DNA from: Tenericutes bacterium MO-XQ
GTDB taxonomy: Bacteria; Bacillota_I; Bacilli_A; Acholeplasmatales; Acholeplasmataceae
NCBI GenBank assembly: GCA_002838185.1
Contig: CP017948.1
Coordinates: forward strand, 868,001-932,000
Direction of reading: 5' to 3'
Length of the DNA: 64,000 nucleotides
Notes under the pieces: model-generated
Told to the model about the DNA's origin: nothing
What the model saw: the letters and a program-made list of their open reading frames with translations, nothing else
Database searches by the model: none
Shown here: positions 41,095 through 50,441 of the stretch, piece by piece
How the letters are laid out: each line of letters begins with the position of its first letter
How positions within the stretch are numbered: position 1 is the stretch's first letter
Position numbers and translations under genes: made by a program

Positions 41095-42758
41095 AAGTGA
41101 TTGAAATATTAAAAACAATCTATCCAGTACAATTTGAAGATGTTCATGTGAAGATTGAAAAGCTTATAGATAAACACAAAATAGAAAAACAAATCAATTG
41201 GGTATCAGAAAAAGATATCATGTTAATAACGTACGGAGACTCAATCATTAAAGAAGGAGAAAAACCTTTACAAACATTGAATCATTTTTTAAATACATTC
41301 ACAAAAGATCAAATGACTAATGTTCATCTTTTACCGATGTTTCCATTTTCATCAGATGATGGATTTTCAGTTATTGATTATGAAAAAATAAATCAAGATT
41401 TAGGTGATTGGGATGATATCAACGCGTTAGCAAAACACCGTGGTCTTATGTTTGATGCTGTGATCAATCATATTTCAAAATCAAGTGACTGGTTTCAAGG
41501 ATATCTCAATGGTGATGAAACTTATAAAAACTATTTTGTGGAATGTGATCCTAAAAAAGATTATAGTGATGTGGTTAGACCAAGAGCACTACCTCTTTAT
41601 TATCCATATCAGACAAGTGATGGTATTAAATATGTTTGGGCAACATTTTCTGATGATCAAATCGATTTAAATTATAGGCATCCAGATGTGCTAATCCATA
41701 TCTTAGAAATACTGATTAAATATGCAAAAAATGGTGCACGATTCATTAGATTTGATGCAGTAGGTTTCTTATGGAAAAAAATAGGGACATCGTCTATACA
41801 TCTACATGAGACGCATTTACTTGTTCAACTGATGAGATATGTATTGGATCAAACAGTACCTGGTACAATCATTGTCTCAGAAACTAATGTACCACATAAA
41901 GAAAATATTACTTATTTTGGTGATGGAACGAATGAAGCACATATGGTTTATCAATTTCCACTACCACCACTTACCTTATTTTCATTTGTAAGTGGTGATG
42001 CAACCAAACTAACGGATTGGGCAAGAAGTTTAGATGATACTAGATTAACCAATCAAACGACTTATTTTAACTTTCTTGCGAGTCATGATGGCATAGGCAT
42101 GAGACCTGTTGAAGATATATTAAATCATGAAGAAAAACAAATGCTGGTTAATCATGTAACAGTTAATGGTGGTAAAATCAGTTATAAAAATAACAAAGAT
42201 GGATCTACCACACCTTATGAACTCAATATTAGTTATCAAGATGCTGTTTCCAAATTAGGAGATACACAGAAGGTCAGAATATCTAAGTTTTTAGGAGCTC
42301 AAGTGATTTTATTATCTATGATTGGTATACCAGGTATATACATTCATAGTTTGTTAGGGTCTAGAAATGATTATGAAGGTTTAGAATCATCAAAGATTAA
42401 CCGAAGAATAAACCGTGAAAAATTAAATTATGATTTGTTAGCCAAAGAAATCAAAGATTCAAAATCTACGAGATATCAAGTTTTTAATCAATATTTAGAT
42501 TTAATTGATATTAGAAAGCAACACAAAGCATTTTCTCCGTTTTCGTCTCAAGAGGTTTTATCATTGGATCATCGCGTTTTTTCTTTAATTAGATCCGATG
42601 AGAAAACTTCTGAACGCATACTTGTTTTAGTTAATGTATCTGATCAAGAAATCAAACTGGATACGCTTTATCAGGGAAAAGATTTGGTGCATCAAGAACA
42701 TATAAAAGACACAATCATATTGAAACCTTATCAGTATCGCTGGATACTCTTAAGTTAA
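41091..42758 (+). CDS. GH13_18 glycoside phosphorylase, probably glucosylglycerate phosphorylase
   Basis: 555 residues. The alpha-amylase fold of GH13 subfamily 18 (sucrose phosphorylase group): 'MFDAVINHISKSSDWFQ', nucleophile Asp in 'ARFIRFDAVGFLWKK', acid/base Glu in 'IIVSETNVPHKEN', third Asp in 'NFLASHDGIGMRPVEDIL'. Subfamily members cleave sucrose, sucrose-6-phosphate, glucosylglycerol or glucosylglycerate with phosphate. Coupling with glycerate kinase and a CdaR-type regulator favours glucosylglycerate (inference), giving glucose-1-phosphate and D-glycerate. Confidence 0.85.
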   Translation: MKVIEILKTIYPVQFEDVHVKIEKLIDKHKIEKQINWVSEKDIMLITYGDSIIKEGEKPLQTLNHFLNTFTKDQMTNVHLLPMFPFSSDDGFSVIDYEKINQDLGDWDDINALAKHRGLMFDAVINHISKSSDWFQGYLNGDETYKNYFVECDPKKDYSDVVRPRALPLYYPYQTSDGIKYVWATFSDDQIDLNYRHPDVLIHILEILIKYAKNGARFIRFDAVGFLWKKIGTSSIHLHETHLLVQLMRYVLDQTVPGTIIVSETNVPHKENITYFGDGTNEAHMVYQFPLPPLTLFSFVSGDATKLTDWARSLDDTRLTNQTTYFNFLASHDGIGMRPVEDILNHEEKQMLVNHVTVNGGKISYKNNKDGSTTPYELNISYQDAVSKLGDTQKVRISKFLGAQVILLSMIGIPGIYIHSLLGSRNDYEGLESSKINRRINREKLNYDLLAKEIKDSKSTRYQVFNQYLDLIDIRKQHKAFSPFSSQEVLSLDHRVFSLIRSDEKTSERILVLVNVSDQEIKLDTLYQGKDLVHQEHIKDTIILKPYQYRWILLS

Positions 42759-42773
42759 AAAGAGGTATAAATC

Positions 42774-44129
42774 ATGAATATTGCAATGATTCACTTTCGA
42801 GTAGGTGCAACTGACGGGGTTTCACTTGAAATGGATAAATGGAAAGATAGTTTAGAAAAATTAGGACATCATGTGATCTATATAGCAGCAGAAGAAAATA
42901 ATGCTAAAGCACATGTAATCAAAGAAATGAGTATTTATGGAGAAAAGCATAAAACTTTTTTCCACAATTGTTATGAAAGTCTTGATGACTATGAGCGTGA
43001 TGTAGACTTAATGCATGATATTGATCATCATGCAGATCTGATTAAAACAAAACTCATTCAAATCATTAAAAATGAGCGAATTGATTTAATCATACCAAAT
43101 AACGTCTCATCATTAGGATTAAACTTAGCAGTTGGTAAAGCCATATCTGATGTGATCGATGAAACAAAAGTTAAAGTGATTTACCATCATCATGATTTTT
43201 ATTGGGAAAGAGAACGATATGGACATCCTACGACACCAAAAGTCAATGAGATGCTAGAACGATATTTCCCAAATACAAAACATGAAGCAACGCACTGTGT
43301 GATCAATGAAATCGCAAAAAAAGAAATCAAAGATCGAAAAAATATTGATGCTATCGTCATCCCTAATGTTTTTGATTTTTCACAAGATTTATGGAAAGTA
43401 GATACATATAATAAAGATTTAAGAGAACGATTCAATATAAAACAAAATGATATTGTTTTTCTTCAAGCGACTCGTATTGAAGATAGAAAAGCTATTGAAT
43501 TAGCCATCGATACGATTGAAATCTTCAATCGAAAATTATCATCTTATGTTGGCATGACTTTATATAATGGAAAAGTTATTACCAATGACTCTAAAGTATA
43601 TCTCATATTATCGGGCTTAAATGAGCTTAAGGCTGATAAGTTCAAAAAACTAGAAGAAAAAATAAATAAAGCTAGTTATGATATTAAACTGATCAATGAT
43701 ATCGTTGAATCAAAAAGAAATGAGGATATCACACAAAAAAAATATGCTTTATGGGATATTTATACCATGTGTGATTTTGTAACCTATCCTTCTATCTTAG
43801 AAGGATGGGGTAATCAATTTATTGAAGCGGTTTTTGCTAAAAAACCATTATTGATTTATGAGTATCCAGTTTATCTCACTGATATAAAAGCTTTAGGATT
43901 TGATGTCGTATCTTTAGGAGATACACATAAGGTTAATGATGATCAGATGGTTTATGTCGATCATGAGATTATTGAACAAGCTGAAATCCAAATATCAGAA
44001 ATCTTATTTGACAGCACTAGGTATAAAGATTTAACAGAAAAAAATTTTGAAATTGCAAAAGATAAATTATCTTTTAAAGAATTAAGAAATATTCTGAAAA
44101 ATATTATAAGTAACAAACAAATAGGTTAA
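42774..44129 (+). CDS. GT4 family glycosyltransferase
   Basis: 451 residues, GT-B fold. N-terminal 'IAMIHFRVGATDGVSLEMDK' is the acceptor-side glycine-rich start, 'TRIEDRKAIELAID' the linker into the donor domain, and 'LEGWGNQFIEAVFAKKPLLI' contains the EX7E motif typical of retaining GT4 enzymes. The donor and acceptor are unknown. In an operon with a glucosylglycerate-type phosphorylase it might build or extend glycosylglycerates, as the mannosylglucosylglycerate synthases of GT4 do, or elongate another glycan. AGAGGTATAAATC precedes the ATG. Confidence 0.8.
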   Translation: MNIAMIHFRVGATDGVSLEMDKWKDSLEKLGHHVIYIAAEENNAKAHVIKEMSIYGEKHKTFFHNCYESLDDYERDVDLMHDIDHHADLIKTKLIQIIKNERIDLIIPNNVSSLGLNLAVGKAISDVIDETKVKVIYHHHDFYWERERYGHPTTPKVNEMLERYFPNTKHEATHCVINEIAKKEIKDRKNIDAIVIPNVFDFSQDLWKVDTYNKDLRERFNIKQNDIVFLQATRIEDRKAIELAIDTIEIFNRKLSSYVGMTLYNGKVITNDSKVYLILSGLNELKADKFKKLEEKINKASYDIKLINDIVESKRNEDITQKKYALWDIYTMCDFVTYPSILEGWGNQFIEAVFAKKPLLIYEYPVYLTDIKALGFDVVSLGDTHKVNDDQMVYVDHEIIEQAEIQISEILFDSTRYKDLTEKNFEIAKDKLSFKELRNILKNIISNKQIG

Positions 44130-44160
44130 TAAATCCTATAAATTGTTTTTAATAACATAT

Positions 44161-44191
44161 AAAAAACGCTTTCACAATGATATAATGTGAA
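44161..44191 (+). promoter_or_regulatory. Promoter with cre-like site and inverted repeat
   Basis: TATAAT at 44181-44186 is a perfect -10. AAAAACGCTTTCA (44162-44174) resembles a catabolite response element. TTCACA (44171-44176) and TGTGAA (44186-44191) form an inverted repeat across the -10. No good -35 is present, which fits a promoter needing an activator. Confidence 0.5.
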
Positions 44192-44218
44192 CATAAATAA
44201 AAAGAGGAGTGAAGAAAG

Positions 44219-45466
44219 ATGAAAAAAATATTAGCTTTTTTAATGATTATTACAGCATCAATAGTATTAATTGGTTGTAATAACGAAGAAGTAGAATTAG
44301 TGATTTTAAGTGATTTTGGTCGTGAGGTAATTGAGAAAGAAACTTACAGAACTGAAATATTTGATGCGTTCGAAGAAGAACATAATGTTAAGATCAGCTT
44401 TGAAACACTTGCACAAGCTGAAGATACTTTCAACAAGATAGATACAGAGCAAAAAGCAGAAAATTATACAGTAGATCTTTTGATTTCTCACTACGGTACA
44501 ATGTCTGACTATATCTCAGAAGGATATATGCAAGAAGTTGACGATCTAGAAGATGAAATGGATGATAGAACATTCCTACAAACATTTAATGGATCAACAA
44601 ATAGTGATGGCAATCGTTATTTCTTCCCTATTAATTCAGATGTATATTTATCATATGCTAGAAAAGAAGCATTTGATACACTACCTACTGGATTAACTAA
44701 AGATGAAATATTAGCTGGTGATTATACATGGGCAGACTTTATTGCTTGGGCAGATGAAATTGGTGACCATAGTGTTCATATTAAAGGTCAAGCAACTTCA
44801 ATGTTATTATATGAAGTTGGCGGTATGGCATTATCAAATGGTGGTGCATTCCCAGTATTAAACGATGCTGGTAACTTAAAAGCATGGCAAGATATTATTG
44901 CTTTATATGAAGATGGTAGTATTGCTCCAGAAAGCTTAACAAGCAATGTTTCTAATGAACATATGGTTAATGCAGAAAGTGGTGTTAAACTAGCGTTTGA
45001 ATTAATGGCTCCACTTGCAACAGCAGTAAGTCAATCTCCTGCAGCATTTGAAATTTTCCCAGGGCCACAAGGTACATCAGGTAAAGCTGGTTCAATTATT
45101 GGTGGACACGGTATTGGTATCGTTAATAATGCACCAAACCAAGAATTAGCTGAAGAATTTATCAAATGGTTTACAGCTCCTGAGCAAATCGTACATGCAG
45201 CTTTAGGTACAATTCCAACAATTGAAGAAGCATCAGAAGCATTAGGAAATGATCCTGAAGACGAAGTGATTAGACAAGGTTTACAAACAGTTGCTAATGC
45301 AAATGTTGAAGGACTACAAATGATTTCATCATATACTTCATGGTCAGAAGTTAAAGGCGTTTATGATACAGTATTTACTGGCATTATGAATGGTACAATA
45401 ACTAATGCAAATATTGAAGCTACTTTAGATGATCAACAAGATGAATTGGAAGACTTATTAGCTTAA
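44219..45466 (+). CDS. ABC sugar-binding lipoprotein (MalE type)
   Basis: 415 residues with lipobox 'LIGC' (Cys20). Family 1 solute-binding pattern: 'EVIEKETYRTEIFDAFEEEH', 'YFFPINSDVYLSYARKEAFD', 'GKAGSIIGGHGIGIVNNAPN', 'EFIKWFTAPEQIV'. Its own promoter and the terminator that follows give it more transcript than the permeases, as usual. Likely ligand is the glycoside used by the operon just upstream (inference). Confidence 0.92.
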   Translation: MKKILAFLMIITASIVLIGCNNEEVELVILSDFGREVIEKETYRTEIFDAFEEEHNVKISFETLAQAEDTFNKIDTEQKAENYTVDLLISHYGTMSDYISEGYMQEVDDLEDEMDDRTFLQTFNGSTNSDGNRYFFPINSDVYLSYARKEAFDTLPTGLTKDEILAGDYTWADFIAWADEIGDHSVHIKGQATSMLLYEVGGMALSNGGAFPVLNDAGNLKAWQDIIALYEDGSIAPESLTSNVSNEHMVNAESGVKLAFELMAPLATAVSQSPAAFEIFPGPQGTSGKAGSIIGGHGIGIVNNAPNQELAEEFIKWFTAPEQIVHAALGTIPTIEEASEALGNDPEDEVIRQGLQTVANANVEGLQMISSYTSWSEVKGVYDTVFTGIMNGTITNANIEATLDDQQDELEDLLA

Positions 45467-45487
45467 TTATAGCCTTCTCCATAAAAG

Positions 45488-45520
45488 TACAAGAAGGACA
45501 TTCCTTCTTGTATTTTTTTT
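45488..45520 (+). terminator. Strong terminator/attenuator after SBP gene
   Basis: TACAAGAAGGA (45488-45498), loop CAT, TCCTTCTTGTA (45502-45512), eight T. A perfect 11-bp stem within the transporter operon. Confidence 0.85.
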
Positions 45521-45557
45521 AAAAAAAATGTAAGATGAAAGAAAAAGAGGTGAGAAA

Positions 45558-46478
45558 ATGGTAGAACAGATGGATTTAAAGCCGAAAAAGAATGTTTTTA
45601 AATCTCCATATATGCTTTTATTACCGGCTTTATTGTTTTATTTAATGTTTTGGTTTTTCCCTGTCATGCTATCGTTAATCCAAAGTTTTACAGCTAAATA
45701 TGGCGGTTTCTCATTAGATAACTTTAGAATGATGTTTGATGATCCGCTCTTTTTGAAAGCCTTAACAAATACATTAGTATTTGCAGTGATATCACTGATT
45801 TTGCAATTTTTTATTGCACTTGGTGTTGCACTATTAGTTAATAGAAATTTTAAGGGTTCTAAATTATTTTTATTTGTGATGTTAATTCCTATGGCATTAC
45901 CTCAATCAGCTGTTGGTATTTTATGGAATACTGGACTGATTCAAGTAGGTTGGATTAACTCATTATTTGAAGTTTTTGGACTTCAATCATTACTTGAAGG
46001 ATTAAGTGTTATTGACGGTAGAATCATCTGGAAAGATGTTTCTGGGATGCAAGCAGTATTTCTAATCATATTGATTGATACATGGACAGTTATGCCTTCT
46101 GTGATGATTATCATATTAGCGGGTCTTCAAAACTTTAATAAAGAGTTTAAGGAAGCTGCACAAGTCTTTGGTGCAACCAAATTCCAGGCTTTAAAAGATA
46201 TCGTTATTCCAATTATTAAGCCATCTTTAATTACAGCACTTTTATTAAGATTAATTGCTGGTGTTCAAGTATGGCTCATTAGTGTCATGATCTTTGGATT
46301 TGAACGCATACCTTTCTTGCTAGAAAGAATCGTCTTTTATTCAGACAAAGTAAGAACAGGTGAATTTAGCTATCAATTAGCTGTTGCTTATAGTGTGTTT
46401 ACATTAGCACTTGTGTTTATCGTTGCATTTGGTTTTATCAAACTTACTAAAGGTAAAGATTGGAGGAATCAAACATGA
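45558..46478 (+). CDS. ABC sugar transporter permease (MalF type)
   Basis: 306 residues, six helices ('SPYMLLLPALLFYLMFWFFP' begins the first). EAA loop 'KEAAQVFGATKFQALKDIVI' followed by 'PIIKPS'. AAGAGGTGAG precedes the ATG. It overlaps the next permease gene by four bases. Confidence 0.92.
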   Translation: MVEQMDLKPKKNVFKSPYMLLLPALLFYLMFWFFPVMLSLIQSFTAKYGGFSLDNFRMMFDDPLFLKALTNTLVFAVISLILQFFIALGVALLVNRNFKGSKLFLFVMLIPMALPQSAVGILWNTGLIQVGWINSLFEVFGLQSLLEGLSVIDGRIIWKDVSGMQAVFLIILIDTWTVMPSVMIIILAGLQNFNKEFKEAAQVFGATKFQALKDIVIPIIKPSLITALLLRLIAGVQVWLISVMIFGFERIPFLLERIVFYSDKVRTGEFSYQLAVAYSVFTLALVFIVAFGFIKLTKGKDWRNQT

Positions 46479-47506
46479 ACACGAGCATTGTTAAATCGAC
46501 GTTATTTTATATGTTTATTGTAGGTATCATGTTAGTTGTTTTAATTCCTCTTAGCTATTTAGTGACCATTTCTTTTAGTAATTCTGTTGAACTAAGTGAG
46601 TTTCCAAAAAGTATGCTTCCATCATTTAGAGAAGAACTTATTGTAGATTGGGATGAGGAAGAAGAGTATTACTTAGTCAGTAGAGAAAATGCAAGTGGGA
46701 CCATCGTAGATTTGTATGCATCAAGTAATTTTGAGCGTATCAGCGATTATTTTAGAGATTATTTAAATTTGAGAGTCGATCCAGAAGAGTTAGAAGCTGA
46801 TTTTATTGAAACCAGAAATAATGGTACAGTGATAGGAGTTGTTTATCGAAAATCAATTTTTAATAATTTTCAAAAGTTCTTCAGTGTTTTTCCAGGTGCG
46901 GATAGTGCACTTATCAATAGTATTAAAGCTGCACTTTATACCATCATCATTTCAATGAGTTTTGGTGGTGCCATCGGATATGCTCTTGCTAGAACTCCAA
47001 TTAAAGGTAAAGATGCAATTTCATTAGGCTCTCTCATTGTTAGAATGTTTCCTGTAGTTTCTATTAGTGTTCCAATGGCTGTATTACTTATTCGCTATGG
47101 TATGTTTGATACGATGTTAGGTTTGGCTATTATTTATGCCATTCCAAATATTGGTCTTACAGCATGGATTACCAGATCAATTTTTATGAGTGTTAATAAA
47201 GAGCTAGAGGAAGCAAGTTTGGTTTTTGGAGCAACTAAGAATCAAACATTTAGAAAGATTACATTGCCTTTAGTTTTACCAGCGTTCGCTGCATCTTCGA
47301 TGTATGCATTTATTACAGCATGGAATGATACTGCGGTATCATTATTATTGACTGATGAAAATGAAACGCTTGCCCTTTTAATTTATAAATCTATCGGTGG
47401 ATCATCATCGATTCACTATGCGGCTAGTGGGGCAATTATATTAATTTTACCTGCATTAGCATTTACGTTTTTACTTAAAAATTATATTAATAAGATTTGG
47501 GGCTAG
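46475..47506 (+). CDS. ABC sugar transporter permease (MalG type) with extracellular insert
   Basis: 343 residues. EAA loop 'EEASLVFGATKNQTFRKITL' followed by 'PLVLPA'. Between the first helix (about 8-32) and the conserved core lie about 95 acidic residues ('VDWDEEEEYYLVSRENASGT', 'YFRDYLNLRVDPEELEADF') that ordinary MalG proteins carry only in shorter form; they should face outside and may contact the binding protein. ATG 46475 overlaps the previous stop and has GGAGG upstream. Confidence 0.9.
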   Translation: MNTSIVKSTLFYMFIVGIMLVVLIPLSYLVTISFSNSVELSEFPKSMLPSFREELIVDWDEEEEYYLVSRENASGTIVDLYASSNFERISDYFRDYLNLRVDPEELEADFIETRNNGTVIGVVYRKSIFNNFQKFFSVFPGADSALINSIKAALYTIIISMSFGGAIGYALARTPIKGKDAISLGSLIVRMFPVVSISVPMAVLLIRYGMFDTMLGLAIIYAIPNIGLTAWITRSIFMSVNKELEEASLVFGATKNQTFRKITLPLVLPAFAASSMYAFITAWNDTAVSLLLTDENETLALLIYKSIGGSSSIHYAASGAIILILPALAFTFLLKNYINKIWG

Positions 47507-47520
47507 AAAGGAAGGTATAT

Positions 47521-48603
47521 ATGTCATATTTAAAATTTGATAAAGTTAAAAAAGTGTATAATAAAAAAGTTGTTGCTGTAAAGGAATTTAACTTAGATAT
47601 TGAACAAGGTGAATTCATTGCTTTCTTAGGCCCATCGGGTTGCGGTAAGACTACAACCTTGAGAATGATTGCTGGCTTAGAATCAGTTACCGAAGGGGAT
47701 ATTGTTTTAGAGGGTAAATCAATCATTCAACTTGAACCTAAGGATAGAAATATTTCTATGATTTTTCAAAGCTATGCAGTTTGGCCACATATGAGTGTTT
47801 ATGATAATGTTGCATATGCTTTAAAATTAAAGAAGAAATCTAAAGAAGAAATCGATGAAATCGTTCAAGAAGTTGCAAAAATAGCTGATATTTCTCAATA
47901 TTTGGATCGTTATCCTTCACAACTTTCAGGGGGGCAAAGACAAAGGGTTGCAGTTGCTAGAGCTATTGCAGTTAAACCTAAATTGTTCTTAATGGATGAA
48001 CCACTATCTAATTTAGATGCTAAATTAAGAGTTGCGATGAGAACAGATTTAAAACGTATCCATCAAGAATTAAAATCTACATCCATATTTGTTACACATG
48101 ATCAATCAGAGGCACTTAGCTTAGCTGATCGTATTGTTGTCATGAATCATGGTGTGATTGAACAAATTGGTACACCAAATGAGATTTATCATGAAAGTGC
48201 AACGATGTTTATTGCGAAGTTTATTGGATCACCTCCAGCGAACTTCTTTGAAGTTGTTGTTAAAAAAGACGATCAAGGGCTGTATTTAGAGCATCCATCA
48301 TTTAAGTACTATTTAGATCTTAAAGTAACAAAGACACTTGAAAAAGAGTACTTGGATCAAAGCATCATCTTAAGTGTTAGACCAGAAAAGATTACAATTA
48401 ATAAAAAAGATGCGCTATTTGAAACAAAAGCAGCAATAATTGAACCACAAGGTTCACATATTATTATTTCAGCTGATGTAAATGGTGATGATATTAAGAT
48501 TCAATCTGAAATCCTTGATATGAAAGTTGGAGAAAAGATCAACATCGGATTTGGAGATATTGTTCAGTTTTTTGATAAGAAAACCGAACGAAGAATCATT
48601 TGA
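47521..48603 (+). CDS. ABC transporter ATPase (MalK/UgpC/MsmX type)
   Basis: 360 residues. Walker A 'FLGPSGCGKTTTLRM', Q-loop 'MIFQSYAVWPHMSV', signature 'LSGGQRQRVAVARAI', Walker B 'LFLMDEPLSNLDAKLR', H-loop 'FVTHDQSEAL', then a C-terminal OB/TOBE-type regulatory part. It powers the permeases encoded just upstream. As the only sugar-type ATPase gene in the window it may also serve the importer at 31.7-34.8 kb. AAGGAAGG precedes ATG 47521. Confidence 0.93.
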   Translation: MSYLKFDKVKKVYNKKVVAVKEFNLDIEQGEFIAFLGPSGCGKTTTLRMIAGLESVTEGDIVLEGKSIIQLEPKDRNISMIFQSYAVWPHMSVYDNVAYALKLKKKSKEEIDEIVQEVAKIADISQYLDRYPSQLSGGQRQRVAVARAIAVKPKLFLMDEPLSNLDAKLRVAMRTDLKRIHQELKSTSIFVTHDQSEALSLADRIVVMNHGVIEQIGTPNEIYHESATMFIAKFIGSPPANFFEVVVKKDDQGLYLEHPSFKYYLDLKVTKTLEKEYLDQSIILSVRPEKITINKKDALFETKAAIIEPQGSHIIISADVNGDDIKIQSEILDMKVGEKINIGFGDIVQFFDKKTERRII

Positions 48604-48613
48604 TAAAGATATT

Positions 48614-48637
48614 AAAAGACCTCTGGGTCTTTTTTTA
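48614..48637 (+). terminator. Rho-independent terminator
   Basis: AAAGACC (48615-48621), loop TCTG, GGTCTTT (48626-48632), T tract. Confidence 0.8.
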
Positions 48638-48646
48638 TGATACAAT
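48638..48646 (+). promoter_or_regulatory. Extended -10 promoter of the CdaR-type gene
   Basis: TGATACAAT (TG 48638-48639, TACAAT 48641-48646) directly after the terminator's T tract, 20 bases before ATG 48667. Confidence 0.5.
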
Positions 48647-48666
48647 AATGATGAGGTGTATCGATT

Positions 48667-49773
48667 ATGGAAATAAGTAAACGTCAAGCAGATGAAATCA
48701 TAAAAAACTTAAAAAGTGTTATTAATGAAGATATCAATTTTATAAGTCCAAGTGGCACTATTATTTCTAGCTCTGATGAATCTAGAGTTGGAGATTTTCA
48801 CGAAGGTGCAGTTAAAGTGGCACAAACTAAACAACCCTTGATTATCAGTAGTGATTATGATTATTTAGGTGCAAAAAAAGGCATTAATCTTCCGGTTTTT
48901 TATGATCAAAACTTGATTGCAATCGTTGGGATTACTGGAGAAGCAGGGGCGATTATTCAGTTTTCTAATGTCATTGTAAAAATGAGTGAGATCTTAATTA
49001 AAGAAAATTTTTTAAATGTACAAAAACAATTTAAAAGAGAAAATAATAGAGTCATCATGGAATTAGTGACCAAAGGTAAATTTAATCCAGAAATATTTAA
49101 GATCAAAATGGATGAGTTAGGACTTGATGCGCGCAAATATGCATATTTTTTAATTGCTGAGCTTAGCAACTTCGATATGCAAAATATTGAATTAAGTAAT
49201 ATGATTTATAATTCAATTGAAAAAAGAATTCATATTGATGCAATCTTAGGCAGAAGCGAATCTAAATTTATGTTACTTTCTGAAATTCAAGATTACGAAT
49301 CATTAAAAAATAAGTTCTTGGAGATTAAGAACTATGTTGAGCAAAAATACAGAGTGAAAATGACGGTTGGTATTTCAGAAAAAATAAATGGACTTGATGG
49401 TTTTTATCAAGCCTACAAACAAGCGGATATGGTTGTTGAGATCGATTCTCATAAAGATAGTGGACTGATCAAGCAATTCGATGGATCAAGTTTAGAATTT
49501 TTGTTTCAATCACTTGCATCACAATCAAATAAAGAGTTCTCTAAGAGAGTACTCGAACATTTAAGTAAAGAAGAAATATCAGAAATTAGTGAAATTATTC
49601 AAAACTACATTGCTCATAACGGATCAATTAATGCAGTCAGTGAGGCTTTATATATTCATAAAAATACTGTCCAGTATCGATTAAACAAAATTTTTGCGAT
49701 GACCGGTTATAATCCAAGACAATTAAAAGACTTGATTAGCTTATATATTGCATTGGAACTACAAAAAAATTAG
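48667..49773 (+). CDS. CdaR-family sugar-diacid/glycerate regulator
   Basis: 368 residues. N-terminal sugar diacid-binding domain about 1-135 ('INFISPSGTIISSSDESRVG', 'GINLPVFYDQNLIAIVGITG'), a middle GGDEF-like region, and a C-terminal PucR helix-turn-helix ('NGSINAVSEALYIHKNTVQY' then 'RLNKIF'). Relatives such as E. coli CdaR activate glycerate and hexarate genes and respond to glycerate-like acids, which suits the glycerate kinase operon upstream. GAGGTG precedes the ATG. Confidence 0.9.
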   Translation: MEISKRQADEIIKNLKSVINEDINFISPSGTIISSSDESRVGDFHEGAVKVAQTKQPLIISSDYDYLGAKKGINLPVFYDQNLIAIVGITGEAGAIIQFSNVIVKMSEILIKENFLNVQKQFKRENNRVIMELVTKGKFNPEIFKIKMDELGLDARKYAYFLIAELSNFDMQNIELSNMIYNSIEKRIHIDAILGRSESKFMLLSEIQDYESLKNKFLEIKNYVEQKYRVKMTVGISEKINGLDGFYQAYKQADMVVEIDSHKDSGLIKQFDGSSLEFLFQSLASQSNKEFSKRVLEHLSKEEISEISEIIQNYIAHNGSINAVSEALYIHKNTVQYRLNKIFAMTGYNPRQLKDLISLYIALELQKN

Positions 49774-49806
49774 AAATGTACTACAAAATTAAATATAATT
49801 AGATAA

Positions 49807-49834
49807 AACGAATTTTATAAAAATTTGTTTTTTT
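49807..49834 (+). terminator. Rho-independent terminator
   Basis: AACGAATTTT (49807-49816) pairs with AAAATTTGTT (49820-49829), one G-T wobble, then T tract. Confidence 0.65.
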
Positions 49835-50441
49835 AATAAGGATAAAAAAATATATCCGTAATCAACTTAAGTTTTTTATGTATTAGATATAATGAGCTTA
49901 AAGTATAAGGGTATAAGCATTAGTATAATACTCACACGGCCCCATTATTTACAACTGTCTGTTCTGATGAAAGGCATGTATGTGGCTATGAAATGGCTTT
50001 GTTAAGATGTCAAAGATTCACTCTATTTCTTGATGGTTTACAATGATTTATAATGGTTTTTTCAAGAATTTTCACTAAGTTTTCAATATTAATGATTAGG
50101 GCCCTTGACCCTTTTGTAAGGACTGTCATTGTGAGAACTGTATGTTATATAGCCTTTATATAGCCATTATTATGAAAATACACAGTTTTGGACAAAATTC
50201 TTTTTTCACCAGGAAGTAAAATGATTGTTTAGATAAAAATAAGTCTTTATTATCAGATAGCTTTTAAATGATTTATTAGTGAAACGTAATTCACTGAATC
50301 ATAATTCACTATAAATTAGCTGGACTAAAATAATTATGAATTTTTATTATCTTAACATTATTTATCATCATTTTAAGAATTTATTTCTAATTTCAAATTT
50401 AGATTCTCTCATATAAATTTTTGTATTTTTTATTGATATAT
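49835..50441. other. Long non-coding stretch at the left of the island
   Basis: About 600 bases with no gene on either strand. A TATAAT lies near 49923, and a GC-richer piece with CACGGCCCC follows. Short phrases such as 'ACTGTCTGTTCT' and 'GGCTATGAAA' recur imperfectly here and near 51600-52130, so the stretch may hold a degraded element or an RNA. I cannot assign it. Confidence 0.5.
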
